A stretch of DNA of 64,000 nucleotides from Alviniconcha marisindica (lineage: Eukaryota; Mollusca; Gastropoda; Provannidae): assembly GCA_018857735.1 (NCBI GenBank), contig JABMCL010000979.1, forward strand, positions 1,577,001 to 1,641,000. The letters are read 5' to 3'. A model generated the notes under the pieces. It had not been told where the DNA came from. It saw only the letters and a list, made by a program, of their open reading frames with translations, and did no database searches. Below, piece after piece: positions 33,106-45,895 of this stretch. The number at the start of each line of letters is the position of its first letter. Position 1 is the stretch's first letter. The translations under genes were made by a program, and so were the position numbers.

Positions 33106-34360
33106 AGGAGCTGTGGCAGGGTCTGGAGGCTGGCAGGCCCGGTCATCCTGTGGAATGTGCATGCAACGTGCATTGCCTCCGACCCCATTCCCTGCCCCGG
33201 CTTCCCTTGCCTGGTGGAGATCGTGCTTTTTTAGCCAGTGGCTCTGCCGCCCACCTAGACAAGCAAGAGTAAACGAGGCGGTGTGTGCTCAGACTCTCGC
33301 TTTGAACTGCACGGACACTAGGCACTTGATCGCTTGTTGTCACAAACAGCGCTAGCGTGTGCTTTTGTTTGCATTACAATGGTACTCGGGCAGCCTTCAG
33401 GCCTGTCCAAGGAGGTGTGTTCGTAGGCAGGTGTTGATTGGCTAAAGCTCATCTGTCTGTCAGAGGGTGGCGAGAGGTCAGTTCCCACTGCCCTGCTCAG
33501 TGGCCACCACAGCCACAGCCACAACTACCACAGCCACAGCAGGATTACATTCTGGAAGTGGACACAAAGTGTAATACCAAGGAAGCTTTAACAGGTGAAT
33601 GGGAGATAAGGAGCTGCGGTTAAAAGTGCAATGCATGTGGTCAGCTGAAGCCTTTTGACTGCACACAGATTTTGAGCACAGAGTGTTGGAAAGGCAGAGA
33701 CTGGAGAGCGCAGAGAACACAAATATTTGAATCTCATCTTTATCCATTTTGCTGCTATGTTGTTTTTTTTGTGTGTGTGTGTGTGTGACATGGGATCACA
33801 CATTCCCCCTGTGTGTCGTTTGGAGCGATGCCTGACGTTTTCATCATTGACTAATAATTGCCAATCACAGCATGCACAGTCCACAACGTTGGTGTAGAAC
33901 GCACAATCCTTGTAGTTGGTAAATGTTTCCTTGCATTCTGATGAACGACATGTCTGTTTTGGTGCATCACCTTCTTAACTACTCCTAGCATGTCTGATTC
34001 AAGATTTGTGCCGTTGTGTCACTTTTTAACACGACTGTTGATGACTTGCTCTTTTTTCTTTCTCTTTTTTTCTCTCAAGAAGTCAGATTTGAAAGACAAT
34101 GTGTTCTAATTTTACAGCCTCGTCACACCAGACATTGAGTGTGAACAGTACATTTAGTGATCTTCTTCTACCTGATTGTCTTGTGAGGAAAGTTTGTTCT
34201 TATTCCTTCTGATTCCTTGCTGTGTAAAAGTACTTTTTGGTGGATGTTTTGTGCTTGTTTGTTGATTTTTGTTTACCCCTCATTGTTTTTTCCTTTTCCT
34301 CTTTGAATTTTTTTGGTGTTCTTTGTTGTCTTGTTTTTCTTAAAGTAGTCCTACTCATAC
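33106..34360. other. Gene-free intergenic stretch
   Basis: It has a CCACAGCCACAG tract at about 33505-33540 and a GT tract at about 33770-33787. The GC-rich part at 33100-33260 has an open frame but no recognisable domain, start context or splice logic, so I do not call it. Confidence 0.5.
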
Positions 34361-34364
34361 AGAG

Positions 34365-34715
34365 TTTCCTCTTTAGAGTTCCCTGTGCATGGGGTTCTTT
34401 TTAAATTTCCTTGTGCATGGTTGCCTCTTTAAATTTACCTGTGGAAGGTTTCCTTTTTAAATTTACCTGTGCAAGGTTTCTATCCTCTTTAAATTGACTT
34501 GTTCAAGGTTTCCTCTCTAAGTTTCCTAGTGCAAGGTTTCCTCTTTGAATTTCCTTGTGGAAGGTTTTCTCTTTCAATTTTGCTGTGCAAGGTTTTCTCT
34601 TTAAAGGTTTCCTCTTTGATTTTCGTTGTGCAGGGTTTTCTCTTTCAAAATACATGTGCAAGGTTTTCTCTTTACATGTTTCCTCTTTGATTTTCCTTGT
34701 GCAAGGTCTCCGGTT
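34365..34715 (+). repeat. 28 bp minisatellite
   Basis: About 12 units of CCTCTTTAAATTTCCTTGTG plus CAAGGTTT. Confidence 0.9.
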
Positions 34716-35180
34716 TAAAGACGAATGAGGTGTTTTTTCTCTCATTGGATTTTCTCCCTTCTGTTGGATGAAATACATGCTTGCGTTTTACACAAAGCAC
34801 TATTTCCACCTCTTTGTTGTTATTTATCCAGTCTTTGTGTACAGTGGGACCTGTCGGTCAGAACCAGAGCAGTATTGGGCAACTTAAACAGGAGAAATCC
34901 TGTGTTGGAAGGCTGGGTGGATCAATTTCTAGGTCACCATTTTCTTTTGTTTCTTCCTTCAGAAGTTGTGTTTTAAGTATTTACAAGTTCTTATCTATTT
35001 GACCTCAAACTCTGACTGTTGCATATAATCATATAAGAACATATTGGTGCAAAATAGTGTTTCAAATTAACTTTTGTGTTTACTGAATGGAGGTAATTTA
35101 TTATTGGCCATTACAAAAATCTTCAGTGTGAGCATTTTCTTAGGTGCTCTTTTGGTGAGATCTTCAAATTTCTGTATGAT
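34716..35180. other. Gene-free spacer
   Basis: Unique-looking, AT-rich; nothing recognised. Confidence 0.5.
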
Positions 35181-35184
35181 GATA

Positions 35185-35735
35185 ATCTCTGGTGTTTTCT
35201 GCTGTATGTTTATCCTTTCCTTCACCAGTATGATTAAGTTGCAGTATTCTACTTTATCTTGATACTTTCCTGTATCAGTATGATTGAATTGTAGGATTTT
35301 ACTTTATCTTGAACTTTTCCTTTGTAAATATGATTCAGCTTCAGGAGTCCACTGTATCTTTATCCTTTCCTGTCACCCAGTTTTGGGAGTCCACTGTACC
35401 GTTTTCTACTCCATCGTCCAGCATTAGGATTCCACTGCAATGTGATCCTTTCTTCTGTTTTACGGCTTTAGAATGCTACTGTATCTTGATCCATTTGTTG
35501 CATCATTCAGCTTTAAGATTTCACAGTATCTTGGTCCTTTCTTCTGTCATCCAGCTTTAGGATTCCACTGTGTCTTCATCCTTGCTTTTATAAATTGAAT
35601 ATGGTTCAGCTTTAAGATTCCACTGTATCTGGATCCTTTTTCCTGTCCTCCAGCTTTACAATTCCAGTGTTTCTTGGTCCATTTTTTGGTATCATTCAGG
35701 GTTAGGGTGCCACTGCATCTCAGTCCTTGCCTCTT
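35185..35735 (+). repeat. About 42 bp diverged minisatellite
   Basis: Around 11 diverged copies of TCCACTGTATCTTGATCCTT followed by TCCTGTCATCCAGCTTTAGG. Confidence 0.85.
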
Positions 35736-36450
35736 TCAGTCTGATCTAGCAGTTGCAATCTTTTCACGTTTGTTTTTGGCCCTTGTTGTGTGTCATTCGT
35801 TTGTCAGACCCCGAGTTTGTGATTCGTCTTCCAGTTCTGGAACTGAACATGTTCCTTCTGAGGAATTGCTTTTGTATATTTTCTTAATTGCTCCTTCGTT
35901 GTTATAGGTGTGAAGTTAAATCAAAAGAGTTCTTTCCTGTGTGTGCCTTTTCAGAATTATTTCTTCAGTCGTCTTCTTGTGTTTTTGTGCGTTTTGGGGT
36001 TGTTGTTTTTTCATTCCTGCTAGTGGGGCCTGACAGTTCTTTTTCTCTGTGACACCTTGGGGTCTTCTTACACTGCCTCTTCTCCTTGACTTGATTTCCA
36101 GCACCATTTTCAGTACTCTTTTCATTCCCACCCGACTTGTCTCTGGTTTTCAGGGACATGGAAAAAAAAGTGAGGGCTTCGTTTCGTTTGTGATGCGATG
36201 TGCACCCAAACATGTTTTGCCTTGCGAGTGTTTAGGTTGAAAGGGTTTTGCAAACCATGGTTGTTGTCGTGAAAGTGCCGGGTGTTGCAGAGTCCTGGGC
36301 AGTTTGCCAGCACTGCTGAGAGATGCTTCTTTGCCACCAGAGCTCATCCATTGGTACACACATTTGACTGATTTACTGAAGCCAGGCCATCTCCCTGTGG
36401 ATACTAGATGTCTTTGCCATGGGGGGTGCAAATCCTGTGGGATTGGGGTA
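35736..36450. other. Gene-free spacer
   Basis: No exon, repeat array or RNA gene is recognised between the two arrays. Confidence 0.5.
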
Positions 36451-36454
36451 GGGG

Positions 36455-36857
36455 GGAGTGTACATACACCAGATGTTACAAGGTGGGGTAGAGTACCTGT
36501 ACCAGAGGCTACAAGGTGGGGTGGAGTACCTGTACCAGAGGCTACAAGGTGGGGTAGAGTACCTGTACCAGAGGCTACAAGGTGGGGTAGAGTACCTGTA
36601 CCAGGGGCTACAAGGTGGGGTAGAGTACCTGTACCAGAGGCTACAAGGTGGGGTAGAGTACCTGTACCTGAGGATACAAGGTGGGGTAGAGTACCTATAC
36701 CAGAGGATACAAGGTGGGGTAGAGTACCTGTACTAGAGAATACAAGGTGGGGTGGAGTACCTGTACCAGAGGCTACAAGGTGGGGTAGAGTACCTGTACC
36801 AGAGGCTACAAGGTGGGGTAGAGTACCTGTACCAGAGGCTACAAGGTGGGGCAGAGT
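36455..36857 (+). repeat. 33 bp minisatellite, left block
   Basis: Twelve or so copies of GGCTACAAGGTGGGGTAGAG plus TACCTGTACCAGA. The same unit resumes at 37345, so the array is interrupted by the intervening element. Confidence 0.96.
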
Positions 36858-37344
36858 AATAATAATAATAATAAATAATTCTTATAAAGCGCTATTCTTT
36901 AACCAGAGTTAAACTCACTGTGCTGAACAAACATCTTTTCACAAAAACTACATTAACATACATTTCAGCAAACAAAACCTTAATTATTGTAGCTTAAATT
37001 ACCATTATCGCCTATCAAACATTAGACACACATACAACAACAACAACAACACACACACACACACACACACACACGTAATGACATGCACACACCAGTCTCT
37101 GCTCGTCCACTCATATAGCAATTAACAAAATATTAACTTAATGATCTCAAACAACAACACCAATTTGAATCGGTCTTTTCACCCACCCAACCCGTGCCTC
37201 CTTCTCTTGCCTAGATCTCTCATGCTCTCTCCCTCCCCCCCTTCTCTTCCCCTCTCCCTATCCATATGCATCCATCTACATTCAACTGCCACACACAGAC
37301 ACACATTTCTTCAGATTCTACTGGAAGGCCTGGGCAAACAGGAA
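36858..37344 (-). mobile_element. Dispersed element inserted in the 33 bp minisatellite
   Basis: About 487 bases of foreign sequence split the array. It starts with an (AAT)n tract and TAATTCTTATAAAGCGCTAT, has a CA tract at about 37050-37072 and a CT-rich part, and ends near CTGGAAGGCCTGGGCAAACA. An (ATA)n tract at one end fits the 3' tail of a retroposed element lying in minus orientation. No coding capacity is seen. Confidence 0.65.
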
Positions 37345-38560
37345 GGTTTTTATACCAGATGCTACAAGGTGGGGTAGAGTACCTGTACCAGAGGCTACAA
37401 GGTGGGGTAGAGTACCTATACCAGATGCTACAAGGTGGGGTAGAGTACCTGTACCAAAGGCTACAAGGTGGGGTAGAGTACCTATACCAGATGCTACAAG
37501 ATGGGGGGTACCTGTACCAGCTGTTATAAGGAGATGGTGGGAGAGTGTACCTAAACCAAATGCTGCAAGATCAGGAGGGAGTACCTATACTAGATGCTAC
37601 AAGGTGGGGTAGAGTACCTATACCAGATGCTACAAGAGGGGGGGGGGGGGGTACCTATACCAGCTGTTATAAGGAGATGGTGGGAGAGTGTACCTAAACC
37701 AAATGCTGCAAGATCAGGAGGGAGTACCTATACTAGATGCTACAAGCAGATGGGGTAGAGTACCTATACTAGATGCTACAAGCAGATGGGGGGGGGGGGG
37801 GGGGGTACCTATACCAGCTGTTATAAGGAGATGGTGGGAGAGTGTACCTAAACCAAATGCTGCAAGATCAGGAGGGAGTACCTATACTAGATGCTACAAG
37901 CAGATGGGGAAGGGGAGGGGGTTAACTATACCAGATCTACAAGATGGGAGGTGTACCTATACATGTTATAAGGAGATGGTGGGAGAGTGTACCTAAACCA
38001 AATGCTGCAAGATCAGGAGGGAGTACCTATACTAGATGCTACAAGCAGATGGGGGAAGGGGAGGGGAGGTATAACTATACCAGATACTACAAGATTTGGG
38101 TAGAGTGTACGTATATCAGATGTGGGTAGAGTGTACCTGTACCAGATGCTACAAGATTAGAAGAGAGTACCTATACCAGATGCTACAAGGAGAATGGGGT
38201 AGAGTGTACCTATATCAGATCCAAGGAGATTGGGCGAGTGTACCTATACCAGATGCTACAAGGAGATTGGGGGTAGAGTGTACCTATATCAGATACAGGG
38301 AGATTGGGGGAGTGTACCTATACCAGATGCTACAAGGAGAGTGTACCTGTATCAGATACAAGGAGAATGGGGGTGAGTGTACCTATACCTGATACTGCAA
38401 GAAGATTGGGGTAGAGTGTACCTATACCTGATACTGCAAGGATATTGGGGTAGAGGGTACCTATATCAGATACAAATGGGGGAAGAATGTACCTATATCA
38501 GATACAAGATTAGTGGAGAGTGTAGTATGCTACAAGGCGGGGGTGGGGGGGGGATCTCCT
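37345..38560 (+). repeat. 33 bp minisatellite, right block with higher-order structure
   Basis: The first units match the left block. From about 37510 the array changes to longer repeats of about 150 bp that combine CTATACTAGATGCTACAAG, a G run and CAGCTGTTATAAGGAGATGG plus CTAAACCAAATGCTGCAAGA. It then decays to CAGATACAAGGAGA-type units. Confidence 0.93.
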
Positions 38561-39540
38561 ATACCAGATGTTACTCTGTCATGCTTCAGTTGCAGTAAGA
38601 TGGGCCATCATGACTTTTCTTAGCCAGGTTTGTTGTTTGTTGAGGGCAAAGTTACTTGTCCATGTTCACAACTCGTGAAGCTGAAAATTATCTGTAGCAG
38701 GTTAACCACAGTTTGTCTAGTCAACCGCCGTACTGCCATAGTAAATCAGCGCATGTGCATTAATTGAGGGGCCTTGGTTGTTTATGTTGCGCACAGTCGC
38801 AAACCCAGTGCGGTATTACTCGTAAATCCCTTTACATGAACTTCCTAAAAGCTCATTTTAGTTGTTGTTTTTTAGAACAAACTCCAGAAAAATAATGTTT
38901 CAGAACTCTCATGAACTGGAAGGCTGCTTCTGACGTGTAAACTGAATTTGTAGACTATCTCAGCATCAGCGCTTAGCAGCCCAACAGTGTTCGGCCAAGA
39001 AATCTGGGTAAATGTATTTTTTGATGGTGCTGTTGCAGCTGCCGGGGTAGTCTAGCAATGAATTATTTTTATGCCCGACACTTTGATGATTAGTGTCCAC
39101 CATTTCAGTTTTATTGATCAAAAACCACTTCTTTTTTCTTTGTTTTTTTCCTTTGTTTCCTTTTTGTTTTGTTTTCCACATCCTGCCCGTGTATAATCCC
39201 CAATTCTCACTGTGATATATGTAGTCTGTTGTCGCAGTTGTGTCAGCGGTGTTCAGTATTTATGGAAACTGAATTATTTATGACGGCTACTGCGTGTCCT
39301 TTGACATGCATCTGTAACATTTACTTTTCTCTTCTTCTTCCTTTCTTTTTTTCATCTTTTTTTTTTTAGCAAAACAATCTTTGCAATCAGAACTGTTTTA
39401 AATCCTGTCCCTTTCTCTCTCTCTCTCTCTCTGTTTTTTCATTTTTGGGGGGTTCAAATTGTTGAAATTCATAACATTAAAAACATTTACTACTTTCAGT
39501 GAAATCTTTGTTATGGACCTCTCACAACATGGAGCTCATG
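38561..39540. other. Gene-free spacer
   Basis: It contains T-rich runs at about 39120-39175 and 39325-39368 and a CT microsatellite at about 39412-39432. No gene is recognised. Confidence 0.5.
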
Positions 39541-39544
39541 TATT

Positions 39545-40120
39545 GGGAATGTGGGGCTTAGTTCTGAAAAACGCAGGGCTCACATGAAAATGTGGGAAAT
39601 GTGAGGCTTAGGGACAGGAAACGTAGGGCTTGTGTGTATGGGGACGCAGGGCTTACACACAGGGACTGGGGGTGGGGGGGGGGGTGTTACGGGAGGGGAT
39701 TGTAGGGCTTACGTGTTTGGAATTTGGGGTTTATGTATGGTTTATGTGTTTGGAATTTGGGGTTTATGTATGGTTTATGTGCTTGGAATTTGGGGTTTAT
39801 GTATGGGGAATGTGTGTTTGAGGGGGGAGGGGCTGTATATGGAAATGGGGGGGTGGGGGGGAGGGCTTTTAGTGGGGAATGTAGGGCTTACGTAAGAAAA
39901 ATGGGGGCCTGTGTGTTTGGTGGTGGTGTGTGTGTGTGGGGGGCTATGAATGGGGAATGTAAAGCTTATGTATGGGGAATAGCAGGGGATGGGGCTTATG
40001 TAGGGCTCACAGGGAAACAAAGGGGGGAGGAGGTAGGGGGCTTCTGTATGGGGAATAAAGGGCTTCTGAATGCTGAGGGGGGGGGGGGGGTGGGAAATAA
40101 AGGGCTTATAAATGGCGGGG
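39545..40120 (+). repeat. G-rich diverged minisatellite, about 30-33 bp
   Basis: Phrases such as GGGGAATGTAGGGCTTACGT and GTGTTTGGAATTTGGGGTTT alternate with G runs of up to 14. The plus strand is strongly G-rich, with G-quadruplex potential. Confidence 0.88.
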
Positions 40121-40759
40121 TCTTCAGATTGCTGTAGATGGGGGAAGGTGTTGTGACTCGCTAACCCTGCCGTAGAAGCAACGCCTCCCTCTGAAGGCAA
40201 CTTGGGTGCTGGGACAGCCACAACATTAAAAAAGTTATTATCACTAGTTTATTCATTTAATCAACTTGTCAAGGGGATTGAGGCAGCATGGGTAGGGTTC
40301 TGAAATGCTGCGAACAATTATTATGCTTCTCGACAGAAAAAGAAGGGGGAACAAAATCAGCAAAAAATAGGTTTAGCTTCTGATGTGTAAAGTTATGATC
40401 ACACATACACAAATGGTGCAAATAATTATCATCTATGAAAGCCACAACTTTGGCTGTGCAAAAGCTTGATCACCACATATGAAAGTCGTACCTGAACAGT
40501 CATGACTGTTGCATTATTATTTTTCAGTTTACTTTTATGAAAACTATGATCGTTTTTTTTTTTGGTCTTTTCATTTTTTGTGTATCTGTATTATTACTAT
40601 CGGTTATTAATTATGACTGTTATTATTGTTTGCGTACAGTTGATTTTTCTGTTTTACGAAGTGTTTCTATCGCCCCCTTGGCAAAGGGCCACCTCCCATG
40701 TTTCAGTGGATCCCTTTTGGATGAAATAAATCTGTTGTTTACAGTGTTTACTGTTGTTG

Positions 40760-40793
<34 letters not shown>

Positions 40794-41147
40794 AAGAGCA
40801 ATTATGTCCAAGTGTGTGTGTGTTGAATGAAAATTTGTGTATGGTGCAGAAAAATGTCAATATAAAGTCATTAGTGTCCACAGCACCAGGTGCATACAGG
40901 TGCTCTCACAAGCTAAAACTACAAACATTTACAGAACAATACAATGTTGAATGTACAGAAAATGTCCCAAGAGAAACTCAAAATGGAGACACAAGCACAC
41001 AACAGTAAATTTATACAAACCTGAGTAGAGTGGACATATAAATACATGTAGGATGAGAAGACCATTTCACATTCGTAAAATGTTACAGAAATACACTTGT
41101 GCACCTGTGTGTCTGCACACGTAGTAGTAGTAGTAGTAGTAGTAGTA
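40121..41147. other. Gene-free spacer
   Basis: It has a GT/GA microsatellite at about 40759-40797 and a (GTA)n tract at 41120-41147 beside dispersed element A copy 3. No coding sequence is seen. Confidence 0.5.
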
Positions 41148-41305
41148 ATTGGATTTTAATGTCCTGTCAACCACATAGGGTCACCTCAGGACAGTCAAAC
41201 TTGGGTCATAAGCAAATACACATTTCTAAACTCTTTTCACATATATATCAACCCTCTGTCAAGTCATCAACCCTCTGTCAAGTCAATCTACAAAACCAAT
41301 CACTT
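41148..41305 (-). mobile_element. Dispersed element A, copy 3 (reverse)
   Basis: It reads, on the plus strand, ATTGGATTTTAATGTCCTGT ... GACAGTCAAACTTGGGTCAT ... AATCTACAAAACCAATCACT, the reverse complement of copies 1 and 2. A (TAG)n tract adjoins its TTGGATTTTAA end. It carries a small internal duplication (TCAACCCTCTGTCAAGTCA twice, 41248-41285) at the place where copy 1 has its array. Confidence 0.8.
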
Positions 41306-41459
41306 GTGTCTGGTAAAATGAACACATGGTTCATCATAAGGTAGCCATAGAAATATGGTGACTGGCACCAATGCAAAATGGCTCATTCCATAAGTCTATT
41401 GTGTACCATGCCATTCCATATTATGTAGACAAGAATATGGCAGCCACTGGCAAGGTCTA

Positions 41460-42900
41460 CCTACTCGATCTTAAGAGTTGAAATGTTCAAGGCCTAGTCT
41501 TCAGTTAGCCTGCAGCATAACCTACATACTCTGTCTTAAGAGCTGAAATGTTCAAAGCCTTGTGTTAGTTAGCCTGCAGCATAACCTACATACTCTATCT
41601 TAAGAGCTGAAATGTTCAAAGCCTTGTGTTAGTTAGCCTGCAGCATAACCTACATACTCTATCTTAAGAGCTGAAATGTTCAAAGCCTTGTGTTAGTTAG
41701 CCTGCGGCATAACCTACATACTCTATCCTAAGAGCTGAAATGTTCAAGGCCTAGTCTTCGGTGAGCCTGCGGCATAACCTACATACTCTATCTTAAGAGC
41801 TGAAATGTTCAAGGCCTAGTCTTCAGTGAGCCTGCGGCATAACCTACATACTCTATCCTAAGAGCTGAAATGTTCAAAGCCTTGCGTTAGTTAGCCTGCG
41901 GCATAACCTACATACTCTATCCTAAGAGCTGAAATGTTCAAGGCCTAGTTTTTAGTGAGCCTGGGGCATAACCTACATATCTTCGAGCTGAAATGTTCAA
42001 GGCCTAGTTTTAGTGAGCCTGGCATAACCTACTTATCTTAAGAGCTGAAATGTTCAAGGCCTAGTCTTTAGTGAGCCTGCAGCATAACCTACATTATCTT
42101 ACGAGCTGAAATGTTCAAGGCCTAGTCTTTAGTGAGTCTGCGGCATAACCTACATTATCTTAAGAGCTGAAATGTTCAAGGCCTAGTCTTTAGTGAGTCT
42201 GCGGCATCACCTATATTATCTTGAGAGCTGAAATGTTCAAGGCCTAGTCTTTAGTGAGTCTGCGGCATAACCTATATTATCTTGAGAGCTGAAATGTTCA
42301 AGGCCTAGTCTTTAGTGAGTCTGCGGCATAACCTATATTATCTTGAGAGCTGAAATGTTCAAGGCCTAGTCTTTAGTGAGCCTGCGGCATAACCTACATT
42401 ATCTTAAGAGCTGAAATGTTCAAGGCCTAGTCTTTAGTGAGCCTGCGGCATAACCTACATTATCTTAAGAGCTGAAATGTTCAAGGCCTAGTCTTTAGTG
42501 AGTCTGCAGCATAACCTATAATATCTTGAGAGCTGAAATGTTCAAGGCCTAGTCTTTAGTGAGCCTGCGGCATAACCTACATTAAGAGCTGAAATGTTCA
42601 AGGCCTAGTCTTTAGTGAGCCTGTGGTATAACCGACATTAAGAGCTGAAATGTTCAAGGCCTAGTTTTTAGTGAGCCTGTGGCATAACCTACATACTCAG
42701 TGAGCCTGTGGCATAACCTACATCTTAAGAGCTGAAATGTTCAAGGCCTAGTCTTCAGTGAGCCTGCAGCATAACCTACATTATCTTAAGAGCTGAAACG
42801 TTCAAGGCCTAGTCTTCAGTAAGCCTGCGGCATAACCTACATACTCTATCTTAAGAGCTGAAACGTTCAAGGCCTAGTCTTAAGTGAGCCTGCTGCATAA
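41460..42900 (+). repeat. About 65 bp minisatellite, some 22 copies
   Basis: The unit is TCTTAAGAGCTGAAATGTTC, AAGGCCTAGTCTTTAGTGAG, CCTGCGGCATAACCTACAT. Two subfamilies are visible. The left one has CATACTCTATC and CAAAGCCTTGTGTTAGTTAG; the middle and right one has CATTATCTTGAGAG and GTCTTTAGTGAG. Confidence 0.96.
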
Positions 42901-45370
42901 TCTTCAACTAGTTCAAAGTGGCTGTTTACGTTGAAGGAATCCACAGCGTTCAGGATCATTCATGCCACTGAAGAAAAAGGCAGCAAATTGTACTGTTGTA
43001 CGTCTCATAAAACATTTGACAAAAACAAATTGTACTGTTGTGTGTCCATTTATTATTTTCACGAAAAAAACCACACTCAAAGGGATCACAACAACACAAT
43101 CATTATACATGTACAGTCCTATGCCAGAGAAACTACATGTGGTGGTGCACATGCATATATGTATACACACATGCTCGCACGCACACGCACGCACATACAT
43201 ACACACACACACACACACATATGCAGCAGTCTCATTTCAAAATTCAAATGACAGTTATTACAATCATTGGAGAATTAACAATGCTGCACAAATATTGACC
43301 AATGACACTCATTTTCAAAAAAAAAAATAAAAAATGAACACTCTCATGTAAGTATGAATATATTTATATACAGAGAGTATGCTAGCTAAGTTACTTTGTA
43401 TACAACATTTTGTTTCTCTCTCTCTCTCTCTCTTTTTGTTTTGTTTTTTTGTTCCTTCACAGATCACACGCAGATATTTGTACATCCAGAAAACCTGCAT
43501 TATTCCACTTAATGACTGCTACAGACCATGGCTGATGGAGAAGGAAAATAGTCAAACTGCTTGTCAGTGACTTAAAATAATTCAAACTTAAAACTCTTCA
43601 GTAACAGTAACGCAATATCAATCAAACTGAAAACCTGAAAGTTTCCGTGGCGATGCTGTGCAATATCTGAGATCCGCGAATCTAAATTAAAACAAACAAC
43701 AAAAATATGATTACTCCAGACACTAAGGTAACTTTCATTCCGCTACTACATCTAGTGTGAACCTTCTAACAGTCATAATTTTGCATTGCCTTGATGGGGG
43801 TGAGAGAAAAAAAATGATACAGAAAGTCCAAGGAGTGGACTGTGAGTCAAGAGTGTAGTCCATCAACTCTCAAACCAGGTACAGACAAACGCTGGTTTTC
43901 ATACTCTTAGTTGTATGCAAGAATCTTTATTCATCCCCCATGTCCTTTAGACCCCCCCCCCCCCCCCCACCAGCTTCATTCATCCCGAATTTTTTATATG
44001 GTTGCAGCAGAGGAAACAAACAGCCACCTTGTCAAGCAAATCATAACTTCAGTTGTGCATAGCTTTGCGTGCACTGTCAAAACAATGTGAAGAAAAGCTC
44101 ACTGAAAACGATCATAAAAGGAGAACAGAGTGAGAAAACAAACAAAATAAAATGCCAAGTAACATTTGGTGCAAGTTTGCAGAAATGAAAATGGTGACAG
44201 TATGAAATAAAGGTGAAGCGAAAAAAACAGCAACAGCAGGGGAGAAAGGGAAAAAAAAGAGTATCAAGGACAGAAATATTAGGACATTTTCTGTTTATTA
44301 CAAAATATGCAGATGTGAAACAAATTCTCCACTTCCACTTCATTCAAATCACAACAATGAAACAGAAGTAATGTTCAACCCATCCTTTCTTTCTGCAGAT
44401 CTCAGTACCAGTATGTGAAGAAAAACCAAAAAACGATTATACAGAAAGACTAAGCCAACTATACAAAAGACACAAAATGACAACAACAAAGGACCAAGCA
44501 TATTCCAACAAATATACATGTATCGGCAAACACCCATTAACCTTCCACTCAAACTGCACTGCACTACAAACATGTGGTTATGTATTCTACCATGCCAATA
44601 GAGAGCACAAAGTATTAACACATCACTGAAGAGCAGAAGGGTATTAACACAAGTCACTGTACTTGCATTGCACACGTTCTCCCTGTCGTCTCATTAGCAT
44701 GAAGGCGCACGTGCAGCATGGGAGCAAGGAAGAACATTCAGTACAGGCTAGCATGCAACGGGTACTCTTAATTATCTACTGACTCTTCATACACAGCTAG
44801 TTATGCTTACAGGAAAACCGTGCAGTTAAGACCACTTCACCGGCCGTATAATGACAGGATCTTCACACTGTTGAAGTTGGTCATGGGTATAAGAAGACCC
44901 ACTTCTGGGAACACCTTCAGGACATCCTCCTACCCGTTTTGAAAAGGACACTCCTCTTGAAAAGGAACACACCAATATGTGACCCTCTCCCATAAAATGA
45001 GTCTTAAGTCGCAGCTGTTCATCAGCCCAAAGCACAGAAATAGCTGCTGGGGGTTGATCTTCCTTTTTTTGTGTGTGCAGAATTACCTTCTGTAGGTCTT
45101 CTATTATCAAGCAGTTATGACACTTTCCTTTCGAAATGGCACGACTAGTTAAAACCTGGGTTTAAACGCTCCTCCCCTGGAGTAAAGGATGCTAATGTTA
45201 TGTGAAATGACTGATGTTTGGCTAAATAAAAATTATTTCAATAATTCTTTTACTCGTCTTCATTCAAAAACCAAAATAATCAACCGGGGCTGCAGTTTTC
45301 AAAATTACACACATCTCAAAATACCCCCAAACCGACTTAAGACTGATTTTGTGGGAGAGGGCCACACACA
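42901..45370. other. Gene-free intergenic stretch
   Basis: It contains a CA microsatellite at about 43195-43220, a CT tract at about 43416-43433 and a C run at about 43951-43969. A-rich and AACAA-rich patches are frequent. No exon is supported. Confidence 0.55.
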
Positions 45371-45374
45371 GCCA

Positions 45375-45895
45375 TCCCTCTTTAAAAGGAACACCCTAAT
45401 AAGGGCATCCCTCTTTAAAAGGGAAACCCTAATAAGGGCATCCCTCTTTAAAAGGAACATCCTAATAAAGGCATTCCTCCTTAAGAGGAACACCCTAATA
45501 AGGACATCCCTCTTTAAAAGGAACACCCTAATAAGGGCATCCTTCTTTAAAAGAAACATCCTAATAAGGGCACCCCTCTTTAAAAGGAACACCCTATTAA
45601 GGGCATCCTTCTTTAAAAGAAACATCCTAATAAGGGCACCCCTCTTTACGAGGAACACCTTAATAAGGTCATCCCTCTTTAAAAGGAACACCCTATTAAG
45701 GGCATCTCTCTTTAATAGGAACACCCTAATAAGGGCATCCCTCTTTAAGAGGAACACCCTAATAAGGACATCCTGCTTTAAAAGGAACAATAAGGGCATC
45801 CCTCTTTAAGAGGAACACCCTAATAAGGACATCCCTCTTTAAAAGGAGCACCCTAGTAAGAACATCTCTTTTACAGAGGCATCATCAGGCAGGCC
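45375..45895 (+). repeat. 33 bp minisatellite
   Basis: About 16 copies of GGAACACCCTAATAAGGGCA plus TCCCTCTTTAAAA. Because the unit is a multiple of three with few stops, it gives long repetitive frames on both strands (LFKRNTLIRAS and VFLLKRDALIR types) that are not genes. A related half-unit (GGACACTCCTCTTGAAAAGG) occurs near 44943. Confidence 0.96.

Noticed and set aside
33000..33272. GC-rich 90-codon frame as an exon
   Set aside because: It begins inside the 70 bp array and has no recognisable motif or consistent splice sites.
36304..36912. A 202-codon frame with RWGRVPVPEAT repeats
   Set aside because: The unit is 33 bp and therefore frame-preserving; it is interrupted by an element and shows no protein domain.
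45189..45809. Long frames on both strands (LFKRNTLIRAS and VFLLKRDALIR repeats)
   Set aside because: A 33 bp unit, a multiple of three with few stops, keeps both strands open. There is no start context, domain or splice support.
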